Shown here: in pieces, positions 63,999 through 64,000 of the stretch | Position numbering within the stretch: position 1 is the first letter of the stretch | How the letters are laid out: every line of letters starts with the position of its first letter | DNA from: Flavihumibacter sp. ZG627 | GTDB taxonomy: Bacteria > Bacteroidota > Bacteroidia > Chitinophagales > Chitinophagaceae | Length of the DNA: 64,000 bases | Assembly (NCBI RefSeq): GCF_000814325.1 | Contig: NZ_JPHF01000002.1 | Location: 682,001-746,000 of the forward strand | Direction: 5' to 3' | Notes under the pieces: model-generated | Told to the model about the DNA's origin: nothing | Database searches by the model: none | Seen by the model: only the letters and a program-made list of their open reading frames with translations | Position numbers and translations under genes: made by a program

Positions 63999-64000
63999 CT

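Noticed and set aside
1-64000. CRISPR array, insertion sequence or prophage
   Set aside because: No regularly spaced repeats, transposase, integrase or phage structural genes were seen on either strand.

Overview
The window reads as chromosomal DNA of a Bacteroidota bacterium, most likely Chitinophagaceae or a near relative. The evidence is: a secreted S8 protease ending in a type IX secretion (T9SS) sorting domain; a TonB-dependent receptor with an N-terminal carboxypeptidase-regulatory-like domain; Bacteroidota-restricted families (DUF6089-type barrel, BT_3928-type DoxX protein, DUF1599); a cobB-type sirtuin without zinc cysteines; and promoters of the Bacteroidota TTG-N19/20-TAnnTTTG type, seen best before a tRNA-Arg and before rpmI. 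No rRNA, prophage, insertion sequence or CRISPR array was seen. The left and right ends cut through genes (an NAD(P)H-hydrate epimerase and a beta-helix protein).

Layout. 0-10.4 kb: nnrE-type epimerase and a serine hydrolase (minus), serA and a type II NADH dehydrogenase (plus), a TPR protein behind gyrA (minus), then a GYF_2-domain membrane protein, a small secreted protein and a dodecin-like protein (plus). 10.4-18.3 kb: a small barrel protein, a Tiki-like protein, sirtuin, EVE protein, fasciclin protein, LutA-like protein, ribH, a TPR protein, pdhA (GTG start) and recF. 18.3-25.4 kb: a 400-bp noncoding stretch with a G-quadruplex motif and diverged direct repeats, a DUF721 (DciA-like) gene, an orphan OppB-type permease, BT_3928-DUF1599 divergent from folP, a double FKBP lipoprotein, an NrnA-type DHH phosphoesterase and ndk. 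25.5-28.8 kb: TraB/GumN protein, a DUF6089-like barrel and speA.

28.9-37.6 kb is the thrS-infC-rpmI-rplT translation cluster, split by a 5.3-kb gene for a T9SS-type subtilisin. A terminator follows infC, and rpmI-rplT have their own promoter and a structured leader. 37.8-46.6 kb: two tandem paralogous secreted proteins, the TonB-dependent receptor, an ABC-F ATPase and a patatin/surface-antigen outer-membrane protein. 46.6-54.2 kb is a complete histidine-utilisation operon (marR-hutH-hutU-[Mur ligase]-hutI-hutG) taking histidine to glutamate; a Mur-ligase-like gene with an atypical P-loop is embedded in it, and a short palindrome sits in front of the MarR gene. 54.3-60.4 kb: tRNA-Arg(UCU) with promoter and two terminators, then a three-gene RND efflux operon. 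60.4-64 kb: a PmoA/DUF6807 protein, a secreted GH130 enzyme, an AlkB dioxygenase and the end of a right-handed beta-helix protein, suggesting glycan processing.

Most genes are ordinary core genes. No clearly new multi-gene system was found. The features most worth a second look are the Mur ligase in the hut operon, the protease splitting the translation operon, the structured rpmI leader, the G-rich repeats between recF and dciA, and promoter elements that almost abut start codons.
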